A DNA stretch of 64,000 nt from Pirellulaceae bacterium (GCA_023382975.1 JAHDXO010000030.1:55292-119291); one strand, 5' to 3'. Positions 9,391 through 19,290 are shown, numbered from the stretch's first letter. Numbers and translations are program-made. Notes: a model not told the origin generated them from the letters alone.

Positions 9391-10866
9391 TCATGGGGCA
9401 GTCTGTTTCGTTTTTGCCTTCTTTTTCTTGCCGGATTGGGGTGCAGGATCGCCGGGAGCGCGGGGGCCGTAGTCGTCGCCGGCCAGGCTCTTCAATGCGG
9501 AAGCCTTCCAAGCGGCGAGTTCCGCTTGCATCTTCGCAACGCGTTCGGGCTGCTCCGCGGCGAGGTCGGTGGTTTCATTCGGATCCTTGGACACGTCGTA
9601 AAGCAGCACGGGCGCGACCGGCTGTGCGATTTCCCCTGACTTGCTTCTGCCGCTGACAGCGCCGGTGTGCAGCTTGTAGGGCCATTCGAGCAACGCGGCA
9701 TGCGAGGTCTCCTGGCCGAGCCGGGCGACGAAGGGAATGGCCTTGCCCCGTTCGGCCATCTGCCGGTCGAACAGCGGCACGAGGTTGATGCCATCGAGCG
9801 GTTCAACCTGCTTGTCCGCCCTCGTGCCCGTGGCGGCGAGGACCGTCTGGTAAATGTCCAGGGTCGAGCACGGCACGTCGCTCGCGAAGGGTTCCTGGAT
9901 GCGCGCGGGCCACTCGACGAGGCCGGGCACGCGCAGTCCGCCCTCCCAGAGCGTCCCCTTGCTGCCGCGCAGGTTCCCGGTGGATTTCGGCCCCGCCGCG
10001 CCGCCGTTGTCGCTGCAATACCAGAGCAATGTGTTGTCCGCGACGTTCAGCTCGCGCAGCGCCGCACGCAGCTTGCCGACGTTGCGGTCAATGCCGGTGA
10101 GTTCGCCGTAGTAGTTCTGATCCTTCTCGGGCAGCGTTGCATAAGGCGCCTTGTCTGCTGGCAACGCCTCGTGTGGCGTATGCGGGTTGCCGAACCAGAC
10201 CACAACGAGGAACGGTTTGCCCGCCTCGGTCTGCTTGCAGATGAACTTCAATGCCTCGTCCGTAGCGATGTCCGAGCCGTCACCGAAGAACTTCTCCACC
10301 GCACCGTTGCGGCCCAGCACCGGGTCGAGGTCGAAGAAATTGTCGGCGGAAACCCACTCGTCGAAGCCCAGCTTGCCGGGCGACAGCGGATCATCGGCAA
10401 GTATGGCGCGGCCCGGCGGCGTCTTGGTGTTGCGGTCGCCGTTCTTGCCGTTGAGATGCCACTTGCCGAAATGTCCGGTCGCGTAGCCCGCGGACTGGAG
10501 TACCTTCGCGACGGTCATCTCCTGCGCGCGGATGGGCGAGCCGGGTCCGAACGTGCCCATGCGATGCGGATGCCGCCCGGTCATCACGCTGGCTCGCGTG
10601 GGGGAACAGTTGAAGTGCGCCGTGTAGAAGCGGTTCAACCGCAATCCCTCGGCGGCCAGTGCGTCGAGGTTTGGTGTCTGGAGTTCGGGATGGCCGTTGT
10701 ATCCTGTGTCGCCCCAGCCTTGGTCGTCGGCCATAACGAGGACAACATTCGGGCGAACTTCGCCATAACACGGCGAAACGAAACCCGTAAGAAGAAGTCC
10801 GCCAAACAACAGCAACGGCGTTCGCAGCCACTTGGTGCGTCGCAAATCCGTGAGGTGAAAATTCAT
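9391..10866 (-). CDS. Secreted type I sulfatase
   Basis: A 491-residue sulfatase with an N-terminal hydrophobic leader (about residues 16-35), the metal site PNVVLVMADDQGWGDTG, and an intact formylglycine motif C-S-P-T-R (Cys about 87, followed by ASVMTGRHP). GKWHLNG and WYCSDNGG are later family blocks. A longer frame begins at 10914, but ATG 10866 is preceded by AGGAG 7 bases upstream, so I use it. The C-terminal tail is rich in lysine (GKKKKAKTK). It faces the upstream glycosidase gene convergently, with about 175 bases between them. Confidence 0.9.
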   Translation of the reverse strand: MNFHLTDLRRTKWLRTPLLLFGGLLLTGFVSPCYGEVRPNVVLVMADDQGWGDTGYNGHPELQTPNLDALAAEGLRLNRFYTAHFNCSPTRASVMTGRHPHRMGTFGPGSPIRAQEMTVAKVLQSAGYATGHFGKWHLNGKNGDRNTKTPPGRAILADDPLSPGKLGFDEWVSADNFFDLDPVLGRNGAVEKFFGDGSDIATDEALKFICKQTEAGKPFLVVVWFGNPHTPHEALPADKAPYATLPEKDQNYYGELTGIDRNVGKLRAALRELNVADNTLLWYCSDNGGAAGPKSTGNLRGSKGTLWEGGLRVPGLVEWPARIQEPFASDVPCSTLDIYQTVLAATGTRADKQVEPLDGINLVPLFDRQMAERGKAIPFVARLGQETSHAALLEWPYKLHTGAVSGRSKSGEIAQPVAPVLLYDVSKDPNETTDLAAEQPERVAKMQAELAAWKASALKSLAGDDYGPRAPGDPAPQSGKKKKAKTKQTAP

Positions 10867-11195
10867 TTGGATTCTCCTGTGAGCAAGTCCCGCCATGCAA
10901 GTTTGCTGTCGCAATTCACTGGTTCATCATCTCAGGACCACCAGCGCCAGTGTCACACCAGTCACACCAAGACCAAGCTACGACAATCGCCATAACGGGT
11001 CAACAGTGGCAGCCGACCCATCCCAGCTCATGAAACGCGAGCAACGCGCATTCTGGACAGCCCCAGGAATGCGACGTAGAATCGGCGAACGTCGTCACCC
11101 CACGCCGAAACAGGTTCGCGCCGGTACGCCCCCGGCTTTCATGGACGCCCGGGGCGAAGAACTTCACGCTTTCTACGCAAGGATCAACGGCAACC
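10867..11195. other. Divergent intergenic region
   Basis: 329 bases between the minus-strand sulfatase and the plus-strand sulfatase-DUF1080 fusion. It must contain both promoters. I see no further gene and no clear operator; one short direct repeat of the type TCACACCAGTCACACCA occurs near 10950. Confidence 0.4.
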
Positions 11196-13400
11196 ATGAA
11201 ATACTTGCTCATCACGCCCCTGTGCCTCCACCTGCTGGTCTCGCTCACGTTCGCCGCCGCTCCGCAAAGCCCCACGCCGCCGCCGAACATCGTCTTCTTC
11301 TTCGCGGACGACCAGACATCCAGCACGCTGGGCTGCTACGGGCATCCGATCGTGCGGACGCCGAACATCGATTCGCTCGCCACGCGCGGCGTGCGATTTC
11401 AAAACGCCTTTGTCAGCCAGTCGATCTGCTGGGTCAGCCGCACCAGCATCCTGACCGGTCTAACCGGCCGCAGTTACGGCACGGCAGACAATCCGGAACA
11501 AACGCGGGCCGATGTCGCCGAAACGCTGGTTTCCGACCTGCTGCGGGCCCGCGGATACCGCACCGGCTTCTACGGCAAGTGGCACGCCAAAATGCCGCCG
11601 GGCTACAAACCGAGCGATCACTTCGACGAATTCGAAGACATCTTCCGCAATCCGTATTACAAGAGGCAGGCCGATGGCAGCCTGCGGCACGAGACGGACC
11701 TGATCGTCGATCGCGGCATCGAGTTCATCCGGCAGCAGCCGAAGGACCGACCGTTCTCGCTAAATCTCTGGTTCAATGCCTGTCACGCCGAGGATGGCGA
11801 CCGCCGACCCGGCATCGGCCACTTCGCTTGGCCGCAAAGTGCCGACGGGATGTACGACGACGTGGAGATGCCCGCGCCGCGGCTGAACGATCCGGCGATT
11901 TTCGAGGCCCTGCCGGACTTTCTTCAAACCAGCATCACCCGCGAGCGGTTCTTCTGGCGCTGGAACACGGAATGGAAGTATCAAACCAATTTGCGTGCCT
12001 ACCTGCGCATGGTCAGCGGGATCGACGCAGCGATCGGCCGCCTGATGCAGGCGTTGGACGAGGCCGGTCTGGCGGAGAACACGATCGTGGTGTACTCGGC
12101 CGACAACGGTTTCCACATGGGCAATCGCGGCTTGGCCGGCAAATGGTCGCATTTCGACGAATCCCTGCGAGTGCCGTTGATCATCAGCGACCCGCGTGTA
12201 CCCGGTTCGCAGCGCGGCATAGTGACGGACGCCCTGGCGCTGAACCTCGATCTGCCCGCGACTTTTCTGGATTGGGCCGGCGTGCCCGTCCCGGAACAAT
12301 ACCAAGGCCGTAGCCTTCAGCCCCTAGTCGCCGCGGACAAACCCGCCGACTGGCGCACGGAGACCTTTCACGAGCACTTCGCCGTCCGCAGCCGCATCCC
12401 TGCTTGGGAAGGCTTGCGCAACGAGCGATTCAAGTACGCTTGGTACTTCGACCACGGCCGCGAGTTCCTGTACGACTTGAAGCACGACCCCGATGAACTG
12501 GTCAACTTGGCCGCCGATCCGGCGCACACAGAGACGCTTCAAGCAATGCGCAAACGCACCACGGCTGTGGTGGCCAAACTGGGCGGCCCGTTGGCGCCGC
12601 TTCGCGGCGGATTCCAAGCCTCGACCGTGCCCCACCCCGTGGCCTCGGCCGCTGTGACCGTCAAACCAGGGCCTGACGGCTTTGCGAATCTGTTCAACGG
12701 CAGGAACTTGAACGGCTGGTCGGGCGATTCGAAGTACTGGTCGGTCGAGGACGGCGCCATCACCGGGGTGACCGACGGCACGCTGAAGACGAACCGCTTT
12801 ATCACGTGGACCGGCTCGACCATCCGCAATTTCGATCTGCGGGTCAAAGTCAAGATCAGTGCCGGCGGCAACAGCGGCCTGCAGTACCGAGGCATCCCGC
12901 GCCCCGACCTCGGTCTGGATGTCGTCACCGGCTACCAATGCGACATTGTCGCCAACAATCCGAACTACAATGGCATGTTGTACGAGGAGAAGGGCCGCCG
13001 CATCCTGGCGCACACCGGCGAGAAAGTCATCGTCGCCCCCGATGGCCGATCCTGGATCGTCGGCAACATGCCGGTCAAGGAATTCGCGCCCGACGAGTGG
13101 CACGAATACCGCGTGCTCGTCGAAGGCAATCACCATCGACACTGGATCGACGACCACCCGACAGCCGACCTGATCGACCTGGACGAGAACGGGCGTGCGT
13201 TGGAGGGCGTGCTGGCCATGCAAGTCCACGTTGGCCCCGCGATGAAAATCCAGTTCAAGGACGTCAAGATTCAACACCTGCCGGACGACCTGCCGCTGCT
13301 GACCGCCACAGACCATCCGATCCCAGTCGGTTCGCTCGGCGTCAGGCCCCAAGGCAAACTGCCCAACGACTGGCAGCCGCCGGTCTACGGGAAGCCGTGA
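11196..13400 (+). CDS. Sulfatase fused to a C-terminal DUF1080 domain
   Basis: A 734-residue secreted fusion. Residues 1-22 form a signal peptide. Residues about 30-480 are a sulfatase (NIVFFFADDQTSSTLGC, then GKWHAK, then YSADNGFHMGN). The formylglycine site is unusual: Cys 78 is followed by W-V-S-R, so the proline of C-x-P-S/T-R is replaced by valine. Residues about 494-734 are a DUF1080 (PF06439, 3-keto-disaccharide hydrolase/laminin-G-like) domain, starting FANLFNGRNLNGW. Having both on one chain supports sequential action on one sulfated substrate, or a binding role for the second domain. Whether the sulfatase is matured normally is uncertain because of the missing proline. Confidence 0.88.
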   Translation: MKYLLITPLCLHLLVSLTFAAAPQSPTPPPNIVFFFADDQTSSTLGCYGHPIVRTPNIDSLATRGVRFQNAFVSQSICWVSRTSILTGLTGRSYGTADNPEQTRADVAETLVSDLLRARGYRTGFYGKWHAKMPPGYKPSDHFDEFEDIFRNPYYKRQADGSLRHETDLIVDRGIEFIRQQPKDRPFSLNLWFNACHAEDGDRRPGIGHFAWPQSADGMYDDVEMPAPRLNDPAIFEALPDFLQTSITRERFFWRWNTEWKYQTNLRAYLRMVSGIDAAIGRLMQALDEAGLAENTIVVYSADNGFHMGNRGLAGKWSHFDESLRVPLIISDPRVPGSQRGIVTDALALNLDLPATFLDWAGVPVPEQYQGRSLQPLVAADKPADWRTETFHEHFAVRSRIPAWEGLRNERFKYAWYFDHGREFLYDLKHDPDELVNLAADPAHTETLQAMRKRTTAVVAKLGGPLAPLRGGFQASTVPHPVASAAVTVKPGPDGFANLFNGRNLNGWSGDSKYWSVEDGAITGVTDGTLKTNRFITWTGSTIRNFDLRVKVKISAGGNSGLQYRGIPRPDLGLDVVTGYQCDIVANNPNYNGMLYEEKGRRILAHTGEKVIVAPDGRSWIVGNMPVKEFAPDEWHEYRVLVEGNHHRHWIDDHPTADLIDLDENGRALEGVLAMQVHVGPAMKIQFKDVKIQHLPDDLPLLTATDHPIPVGSLGVRPQGKLPNDWQPPVYGKP

Positions 13401-13552
13401 ACGACGCGAAGTAGTTCCGCCCGCCCGATGTGCCGTGTCCTTGTCCGCACCGAGCGAACTCGTGAAAGAGACCGACGTTGCTCTTCGTGCGACGTTCGTT
13501 ACAATCGAACAGGTGGAAGCGATTTCTTCGATTCTTCGAGAAAGGCGCGATC

Positions 13553-13837
13553 GTGCTGGTTTACAAGTCGGCTTACAAGTGGGAAGAGGGCGTGTGCCTT
13601 GGTGAGGTGCTTGACTTCCCGGGCACGGTGTCGTTCGGGTATACGCTGGACGAGGCGCGAACCAATCTGGCGGGCGCGTTGCGTGATATGGCAGAGACCA
13701 ACCTGCTCCGCGGCGAGCCGTTGCCGGTTCCACAACCTGGGCGAAGCGACCCACTAGCCGAACTGGAGGAGCCAATCTATCTGGTCTTGCAGGCCGGACA
13801 ACACGTCTTGCAATACGTCACAGCGGCTTTGCCATGA
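13553..13837 (+). CDS. hicB: HicB-family antitoxin
   Basis: A 94-residue protein read from GTG 13553 (LVYKSAYKWEEGVCLGEVLDFPG), which matches the partial RNase H-like fold of HicB antitoxins: a short beta strand, the E-E/D-G turn and a Y/F-x-x-x-x-x-E-A-x-x-x helix. A longer frame starts at 13478, but its extra residues do not look like the family. The last four bases overlap the start of the HicA gene (ATGA), so the two are translationally coupled. The order here is antitoxin first, the reverse of the classical hicAB order. Expected role: neutralise and autoregulate HicA. Confidence 0.75.
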   Translation: MLVYKSAYKWEEGVCLGEVLDFPGTVSFGYTLDEARTNLAGALRDMAETNLLRGEPLPVPQPGRSDPLAELEEPIYLVLQAGQHVLQYVTAALP

Positions 13838-14019
13838 AACGCCGCGAGCTTATCCGTCATTTGGAAAGCCACGGCTGCGAGTTGGTCCGGGAAGGTCAGA
13901 GTCACTCGATTTTCGAGAACATGGCTAACGGACACCGAGCACCCGTGCCGCGGCATCGAGAAATCCCGAATCCGTTGGTTCGATCGATTTGTCGGCAGCT
14001 AGACATACCGCCTCCTTGA
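13834..14019 (+). CDS. hicA: HicA-family mRNA interferase toxin
   Basis: A 61-residue double-stranded RNA-binding-like protein, the usual HicA length. It begins KRRELIRHLESHGCELVREG and contains the family G-x-S-H-x-x-F segment (GQSHSIF) with the catalytic histidine at about residue 26, then RHREIPNPLVRSICRQLDI. HicA toxins cleave mRNA. It overlaps the HicB gene by 4 bases. Both genes look intact. Confidence 0.8.
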   Translation: MKRRELIRHLESHGCELVREGQSHSIFENMANGHRAPVPRHREIPNPLVRSICRQLDIPPP

Positions 14020-14070
14020 CAAGTCTTGGCAACGAACGGTTTGACTTGGTCTAACGTACTCTCCGCCAGA

Positions 14071-17000
14071 ATGGAACCTTCCGACATGACGCACCGCACC
14101 GAACACGCTGCTGTTCTCGCCGTCCTGCTGCTATCGTCAATCGCCGGTGTCCTTCCCGCGCGAGCCGCCGTCACTCGCTACTACGCCCGCGAAACGGTGC
14201 GCGGCGAGATGGTGTTGGTGGGGGTCACGGTGGAACGCGGCGAGACTCCGCACAAGCAAGATCAACCAGTCCCGTCTTCCAAGCCTCAGCGGGTGACGTT
14301 CGACGCAACCAGGCTGATCGGCGTTCGCGTCGTGCATTTCCATACGGGCGACGCCAACTGCTTGGTCGTGCCAACGGGCGCGCCGCTGCCGGAGGCGGGA
14401 CGGCGGGACCGGCTGCTGGGCGACGGACTGCTGAATACCGGAGTGATCAATCCCGGCGGCGCGGCGCTGCCCATCACCGGCGATCCGCGGTTGGACGGGT
14501 CCGATGCGACGCCCGGCTTGGCGGTGGAGTTCGACCGGCCGATCGTCAATCTGCCCGGCGACGACGTGGTGCTTTTCGAGTTGCATCGCGAACTCAACAG
14601 TCCGTTGGGCGGCGACGCGTTTCACGTTGCTCCGCTGCGATTCGAACCCGGCTTGCGCGCGGCGACTTTCCACGCCTTCGACATCCAGTGCAACGATGCC
14701 GCGGCGCTGCCGCTGAGCGCCTTTGACATGGTCCGCTTGTCCGCGCCGCCCCGGTCGCTCGAAGCGTTGCAGTCCGCCACGGCGGTGAAGACCAGCGGCG
14801 CCCCGGTGACCGGTTTCAAGGTTCTGGCCGTCGCAATCGACCTTTCCGACCTGGGCTACGCCGACGGCGCCGAAGTATCGGGGCTGTTGTTTCAGGACCA
14901 CGACGGAACCGGACTGCAGGTAGATCCTGTGCTGATCGCCGGATTGCCCGCCCCCGTGGAAGCCAATCTGCTGAAGGTCATTCCGACGGACTCGCTGGCC
15001 GGCCCCGAGCCCGGCGAGTTGCTGGAGCAGATGCTGGTCGGTCCCTTGGCCGGCGCGGAAGAGATCGTTTTCGCCGAGCGAGTCTCCGGATTCGATCACT
15101 GGTACGCCAATTTCGGCTTCTACTCGGCGACGACGCCCGAGTATCCGCCGCAGGACGGTCTGCCGAACGAGGTGATTCCGCGGTTGTTTCGCGACGGCGG
15201 ACGGCTGTGCCGTCTGAACCTGAGGACCGGCGAGCGAACCGTTCTGCTGGACGATCCCGCCGGCGGTGTGCGGGATCCGCAGGTTCACTACGATGCGCAG
15301 AAGATCCTGTTTTCGTATCGGCCGGGCGGCACGGATTACTATCACCTGTACGAGATCGGCGTCGATGGCAGCAACTTGGTGCAACTGACCGACGAACCGT
15401 TTGACGACATTGAACCGACGTACTTGCCGGACGGCGGCATCATGTTCTGCTCCAGCCGCTGCAACCGATTCGTCAACTGCTGGCGGACGCCGGTTGCAAC
15501 GCTGTACCGCTGCGACGCCGACGGCGGGAACGTGCGGATGATTTCGACCAACATCGAGCACGACAACACTCCCTGGATGTTGCCCGACGGCCGCGCGATC
15601 TACATGCGTTGGGAATACGTCGACCGCAGTCAATTCGCCTTCCATCATCTGTGGACCACCAATCCCGACGGAACCGCGCAGATGGTTTTCTACGGAAACC
15701 AATTCCCGGATACAGCCATGCTGGACGCGAAACCGATTCCCGGCACGAACAAAGTGGTCGCATCGTTCTCGCCCGGGCACGGTCGGCCCGAACACATGGG
15801 GGCAGTGACGGTGATCGACCCCCGCACCGGGCCGGACGACCTCGGAGCAGCGCGCCGCGTGAGTCGGCCCGGGCAGTACTTCCGCGATCCGTGCGCCCTG
15901 TCGGAGGATTGCTTCCTGGTGGCCGACGACCGCGGCTTGCACGTCATGGACGGGCAGGGAGCGACCGAGTTGATCTACGCCTCAACGTTCCCACGTGACG
16001 GCTTGCACAGCCACGAGCCACGGCCGCTGGCGGCACGCCCGCGCGAGCCGGCGATCCCGTCGCGCATCGAGTCGGAACGCCGCACGGGCCGGCTATTGCT
16101 GGGCGACGTCTACGAGGGCCGCCATCTGGACGGCGTGGCTCGTGGCGAGATCAAGCGGCTGCTGATCCTGGAGCAACTGCCCAAGCCGGCTAACTTCTCG
16201 GGTGGCATGTGGCCGACTAGCGCGGGAGGTACGTTCACGCTGGCCCGGATTCTGGGTACGGTGCCTGTCGAGCCGGATGGTTCGGCCTATTTCGAAGTGC
16301 CGGCGATGCGCTCTCTATTTTTCGTCGCGTTGGATGAACGTGATTTGGCGGTCAAGCGAATGCAGAGCTTCGTCAGTGTCGCGCCGGGCGAAACCGTGGG
16401 TTGCGTCGGCTGCCACGAACCGCGGCTGCGGTCCCCGTTGCCGCAAGCGGCCGGCGCCGCGTTGGTGTCTCGATCGCCTCGGAAAATCGAACCCTTCGAG
16501 GAGGTTCCCGACGTCATGGATTTCCCGCGCGACGTCCAGCCCATCCTGGACCGACACTGCGTGAGTTGCCACAATCCGGATCGCATGGATGGCAAGATCG
16601 ATCTGTGCGGCGACCATACGCCGCTGTTCTCCGTCAGCTATCGAAACCTGCTTCAACACGGCTTGATCTCAGACGGTCGCAACGAGTTGTATGGCAACCG
16701 TCCGCCGCGATCGCTGGGCAGCGCCGCCAGCCGCTTGCTCGATTATCTGAACGGCACGCATCACAGCGTGAAACTCTCCGACCGGGAGCAAACCACCGTA
16801 CGGTTGTGGATCGACGCCAGCGCCGTCTATGCGGGCACATACGCAGCACTTGGATCCGGGATGCATCCGGTCGAGTTTCCGGTGCCGGTGATGGAAGAGC
16901 GCTGCGGCGGATGTCATGGCTCGGAGCCGACCGGCGCGCGAATCGGCACCGGCCAATATTTCCGTTTTGGCGGTCCTGGTCCGGCGTTGCCGCTGGTTCA

Positions 17001-17415
17001 CCGGTTCGAGGATCTAGCGCAGATCCGCGGCCGAATCGGCTACTACAAATTCGGCGCCACTCGTCCGCCCCAGTCGCTGTGCAATTTGAGCCGCCCGGAC
17101 AAGTCGCTGCTGCTGCGCGCGCCACTGGCCGCCGAGGCCGGCGGACTGGGCTGGTGCGGCGCGGACGTGTTTGCCACGACCGACGATCCCGCGTACCAGC
17201 AGATCCTGGCTCGGATCGTCGCCGCCAGCGAGAAGCATCACCGCGAGAAGCGCTTCGACATGCCCGTATTCCGGCCTAACGTCTACTATTTGCGCCTGAT
17301 GGAGACCTACGGCATCCTGCCGCTCGGAACCACCCGCGACACCCCGCTGGACGTCTACGCCATCGATCAAGCCTACTGGCGATCGTTCTGGCATGAACCT
17401 ACGGCGGAACAATAA
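14071..17415 (+). CDS. PD40 repeat / multi-CxxCH protein related to hydrazine synthase alpha
   Basis: About 1114 residues, secreted (leader AAVLAVLLLSSIAGVLPARA). The middle holds TolB-like PD40 beta-propeller repeats (for example YEIGVDGSNLVQLTDEPFDD and YRCDADGGNVRMI). Three CxxCH sites follow: GCVGCHEPR (about 778), HCVSCHNPD (about 828) and RCGGCHGSE (about 943), which would bind haem c. This layout matches the planctomycete proteins annotated with the hydrazine synthase alpha middle domain, although nothing else here suggests anammox. The frame extends upstream to TTG 14026. ATG 14071 or ATG 14086 is more likely; neither has a strong ribosome site. A redox or sugar-oxidation role is a guess. 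Confidence 0.75.
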   Translation: MEPSDMTHRTEHAAVLAVLLLSSIAGVLPARAAVTRYYARETVRGEMVLVGVTVERGETPHKQDQPVPSSKPQRVTFDATRLIGVRVVHFHTGDANCLVVPTGAPLPEAGRRDRLLGDGLLNTGVINPGGAALPITGDPRLDGSDATPGLAVEFDRPIVNLPGDDVVLFELHRELNSPLGGDAFHVAPLRFEPGLRAATFHAFDIQCNDAAALPLSAFDMVRLSAPPRSLEALQSATAVKTSGAPVTGFKVLAVAIDLSDLGYADGAEVSGLLFQDHDGTGLQVDPVLIAGLPAPVEANLLKVIPTDSLAGPEPGELLEQMLVGPLAGAEEIVFAERVSGFDHWYANFGFYSATTPEYPPQDGLPNEVIPRLFRDGGRLCRLNLRTGERTVLLDDPAGGVRDPQVHYDAQKILFSYRPGGTDYYHLYEIGVDGSNLVQLTDEPFDDIEPTYLPDGGIMFCSSRCNRFVNCWRTPVATLYRCDADGGNVRMISTNIEHDNTPWMLPDGRAIYMRWEYVDRSQFAFHHLWTTNPDGTAQMVFYGNQFPDTAMLDAKPIPGTNKVVASFSPGHGRPEHMGAVTVIDPRTGPDDLGAARRVSRPGQYFRDPCALSEDCFLVADDRGLHVMDGQGATELIYASTFPRDGLHSHEPRPLAARPREPAIPSRIESERRTGRLLLGDVYEGRHLDGVARGEIKRLLILEQLPKPANFSGGMWPTSAGGTFTLARILGTVPVEPDGSAYFEVPAMRSLFFVALDERDLAVKRMQSFVSVAPGETVGCVGCHEPRLRSPLPQAAGAALVSRSPRKIEPFEEVPDVMDFPRDVQPILDRHCVSCHNPDRMDGKIDLCGDHTPLFSVSYRNLLQHGLISDGRNELYGNRPPRSLGSAASRLLDYLNGTHHSVKLSDREQTTVRLWIDASAVYAGTYAALGSGMHPVEFPVPVMEERCGGCHGSEPTGARIGTGQYFRFGGPGPALPLVHRFEDLAQIRGRIGYYKFGATRPPQSLCNLSRPDKSLLLRAPLAAEAGGLGWCGADVFATTDDPAYQQILARIVAASEKHHREKRFDMPVFRPNVYYLRLMETYGILPLGTTRDTPLDVYAIDQAYWRSFWHEPTAEQ

Positions 17416-17504
17416 GATAGGCCGCAAGGAGAATCCACCGCGCTCGGCGCGGGTCTCCGACCAGGCCGAAAACCCTGATGACCTTGCTTCCAAGGAGTTT
17501 GAGC

Positions 17505-18263
17505 ATGAAATGCGGTGTCTTGGTTCTTGCCCTGCTGACTATCGGCCACACCACCCTGGCGGCTGACGGCGACGGAAACCCGTGGACGAGTCTATTCAAT
17601 GGCCGAAACCTGGACGGCTGGGTCGTCAAGTGTCGGCCGGAGGACAAGGACAAGATTGGGTACTGGCGAGTGAGCGAGGGCGCGATCGTCGCAGAAACGC
17701 CCCCCGGCAGCAAGCACCACTACATCTGGCTGCTGACGGAGAAGGAATTCAGCGACTTCGACCTGCGGCTCAAAGTGCAAACCTACGCCTCGACCACCGG
17801 AAACAGTGGCGTCCAGGTGCGCAGCCGCTACGACGAGCAGGCAGGTTGGCTGGACGGCCCCCAGGTGGACATCCACCCGCCCGGCCCTTGGCGATGCGGC
17901 TTCATCTACGACGAAACCCGCGGCGCCCAAGTCTGGCTCTGGCCCGACGTCGGGCGACCTGCAAACGCCAAGCCCGAACACGCACCCGAGGGCTCGAAAT
18001 GGTTCCATGCGGACGGCCGGGACATCTGGAACGACGTGTCCGTCGTCTGCCGAGGCATGCGGATCCAGTCGATAATCAACGGCGTCACGGTCGCCGACTA
18101 CGACGGGACGGGCCGCCTGGACGACGAAGCACACCGCCTGCGCAACGTGGGGTTGAAGGGGCAGATCGGCCTGCAGATCCACCCCGGCGGCGAGTTGCGG
18201 ATCCGTTTCAAAGACATCGAAATCAGGCCGATCGATCCTTCGACGGACGATAGATCCCGATGA
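17505..18263 (+). CDS. Secreted DUF1080 (3-keto-disaccharide hydrolase-like) protein
   Basis: A 252-residue exported protein made of one DUF1080 domain (SLFNGRNLDGW at about residues 27-37, then YWRVSEGAIVAE, then FDLRLKVQ). AAGGAG at 17492-17497 lies 7 bases before ATG 17505 and a clean signal peptide follows (KCGVLVLALLTIGHTTLAA), so this start is preferred over ATG 17478. Members of this family have been shown to cleave 3-keto glycosides, and they occur together with Gfo/Idh/MocA dehydrogenases as in this region. It follows the PD40/CxxCH gene by 89 bases. Confidence 0.85.
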   Translation: MKCGVLVLALLTIGHTTLAADGDGNPWTSLFNGRNLDGWVVKCRPEDKDKIGYWRVSEGAIVAETPPGSKHHYIWLLTEKEFSDFDLRLKVQTYASTTGNSGVQVRSRYDEQAGWLDGPQVDIHPPGPWRCGFIYDETRGAQVWLWPDVGRPANAKPEHAPEGSKWFHADGRDIWNDVSVVCRGMRIQSIINGVTVADYDGTGRLDDEAHRLRNVGLKGQIGLQIHPGGELRIRFKDIEIRPIDPSTDDRSR

Positions 18264-18408
18264 ATGATTTGGAACGTTGTCCCCGCTTTCGGCGACGATC
18301 GGTCGGAGTGTGGAACTCCAAAGCTCTCCATCGATCACTTACCGTCCAGTTGTTATGATTAGGGAAGTTCCACGTTGTCAAACGTCCTGGAGATCGAGGT
18401 TTCCTGCC

Positions 18409-19143
18409 ATGCCGGTTCACGATTGGACGCGAGTCTCAGCCGGGACGTTTCACCATTTTCATCAAGCCTGGATCACCTCGTTGAGCGACGCTCTGAACGC
18501 GGGGTTGCTTCCCGACGGCTACTACGCCATGGCCGAGCAGGTTGCCGGACGCCCTCACCCCGACGTGCTGACACTTGAGGAATATGGCGGATTCGAAACT
18601 TGGCCAGAACACGACGACCGCCGCGGCGGCTCCATTGCAGTGGCCGAGCAGCCGCCCCAGGTCCGCTACACACTTGAAGCCGAGGAGGCGATTTACGCGG
18701 CCAAAGCGGATCGAATCGCGCTGTATCATACGTCGGGAGACCGCGTTGTCGCCTTCCTGGAAATCGTGTCTCCCGGCAACAAGCACAGTCAAGTTGCGAT
18801 CCGGCAGTTGCTCGACAAGCTGGCCGACGCCCTGGAGCAAGGGCTGCACCTGCTGGTCATTGACCTACTGCCCCCCGGTCGGCACGATCCCAACGGCCTG
18901 CATGCTGCTTTTTGGGGGGCGACGCCAGGCGTCACAGCCAACCAGCCGCTCAGCTTGGCTGCCTATCGAGCCGACACCTGTCCGACCGCCTATTTCGAGC
19001 CTTTGACCGTCGGCGACATCCTTCGCAACATGCCCCTTTTTCTCACGCCCGACCGCTACGTCAACGTGCCGCTTGAAGCCACCTATCAAACCGCCTGGCA
19101 CGGCGTTCCCCAACGCTGGAAACGCGTAATCGTGGGGACATGA
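18409..19143 (+). CDS. DUF4058 family protein
   Basis: A 244-residue protein beginning PVHDWTRVSAGTFHHFHQ, the hallmark of DUF4058, with the LEIVSPGNK block near residue 124 that resembles a restriction endonuclease-like (PD-(D/E)xK style, E-I-x-S-P-x-N-K) core. DUF4058 is an uncharacterised family common in planctomycetes and cyanobacteria. It marks the left border of the accessory island and runs convergently with the helicase gene at 19291. Confidence 0.85.
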   Translation: MPVHDWTRVSAGTFHHFHQAWITSLSDALNAGLLPDGYYAMAEQVAGRPHPDVLTLEEYGGFETWPEHDDRRGGSIAVAEQPPQVRYTLEAEEAIYAAKADRIALYHTSGDRVVAFLEIVSPGNKHSQVAIRQLLDKLADALEQGLHLLVIDLLPPGRHDPNGLHAAFWGATPGVTANQPLSLAAYRADTCPTAYFEPLTVGDILRNMPLFLTPDRYVNVPLEATYQTAWHGVPQRWKRVIVGT

Positions 19144-19290
19144 GCATCCTGGCTGGGCGCCGCTGGTCGAGGGCCATGGGGCATCTGCAGCATCTGCTTT
19201 CGAGACCAAGATTGGCGGCGTGGCCGGCGCGGAGTTACAGCTTGGGTGCTCGAAACGGGACGACTTCAATCGGCCCACGTACTTGTCAAA

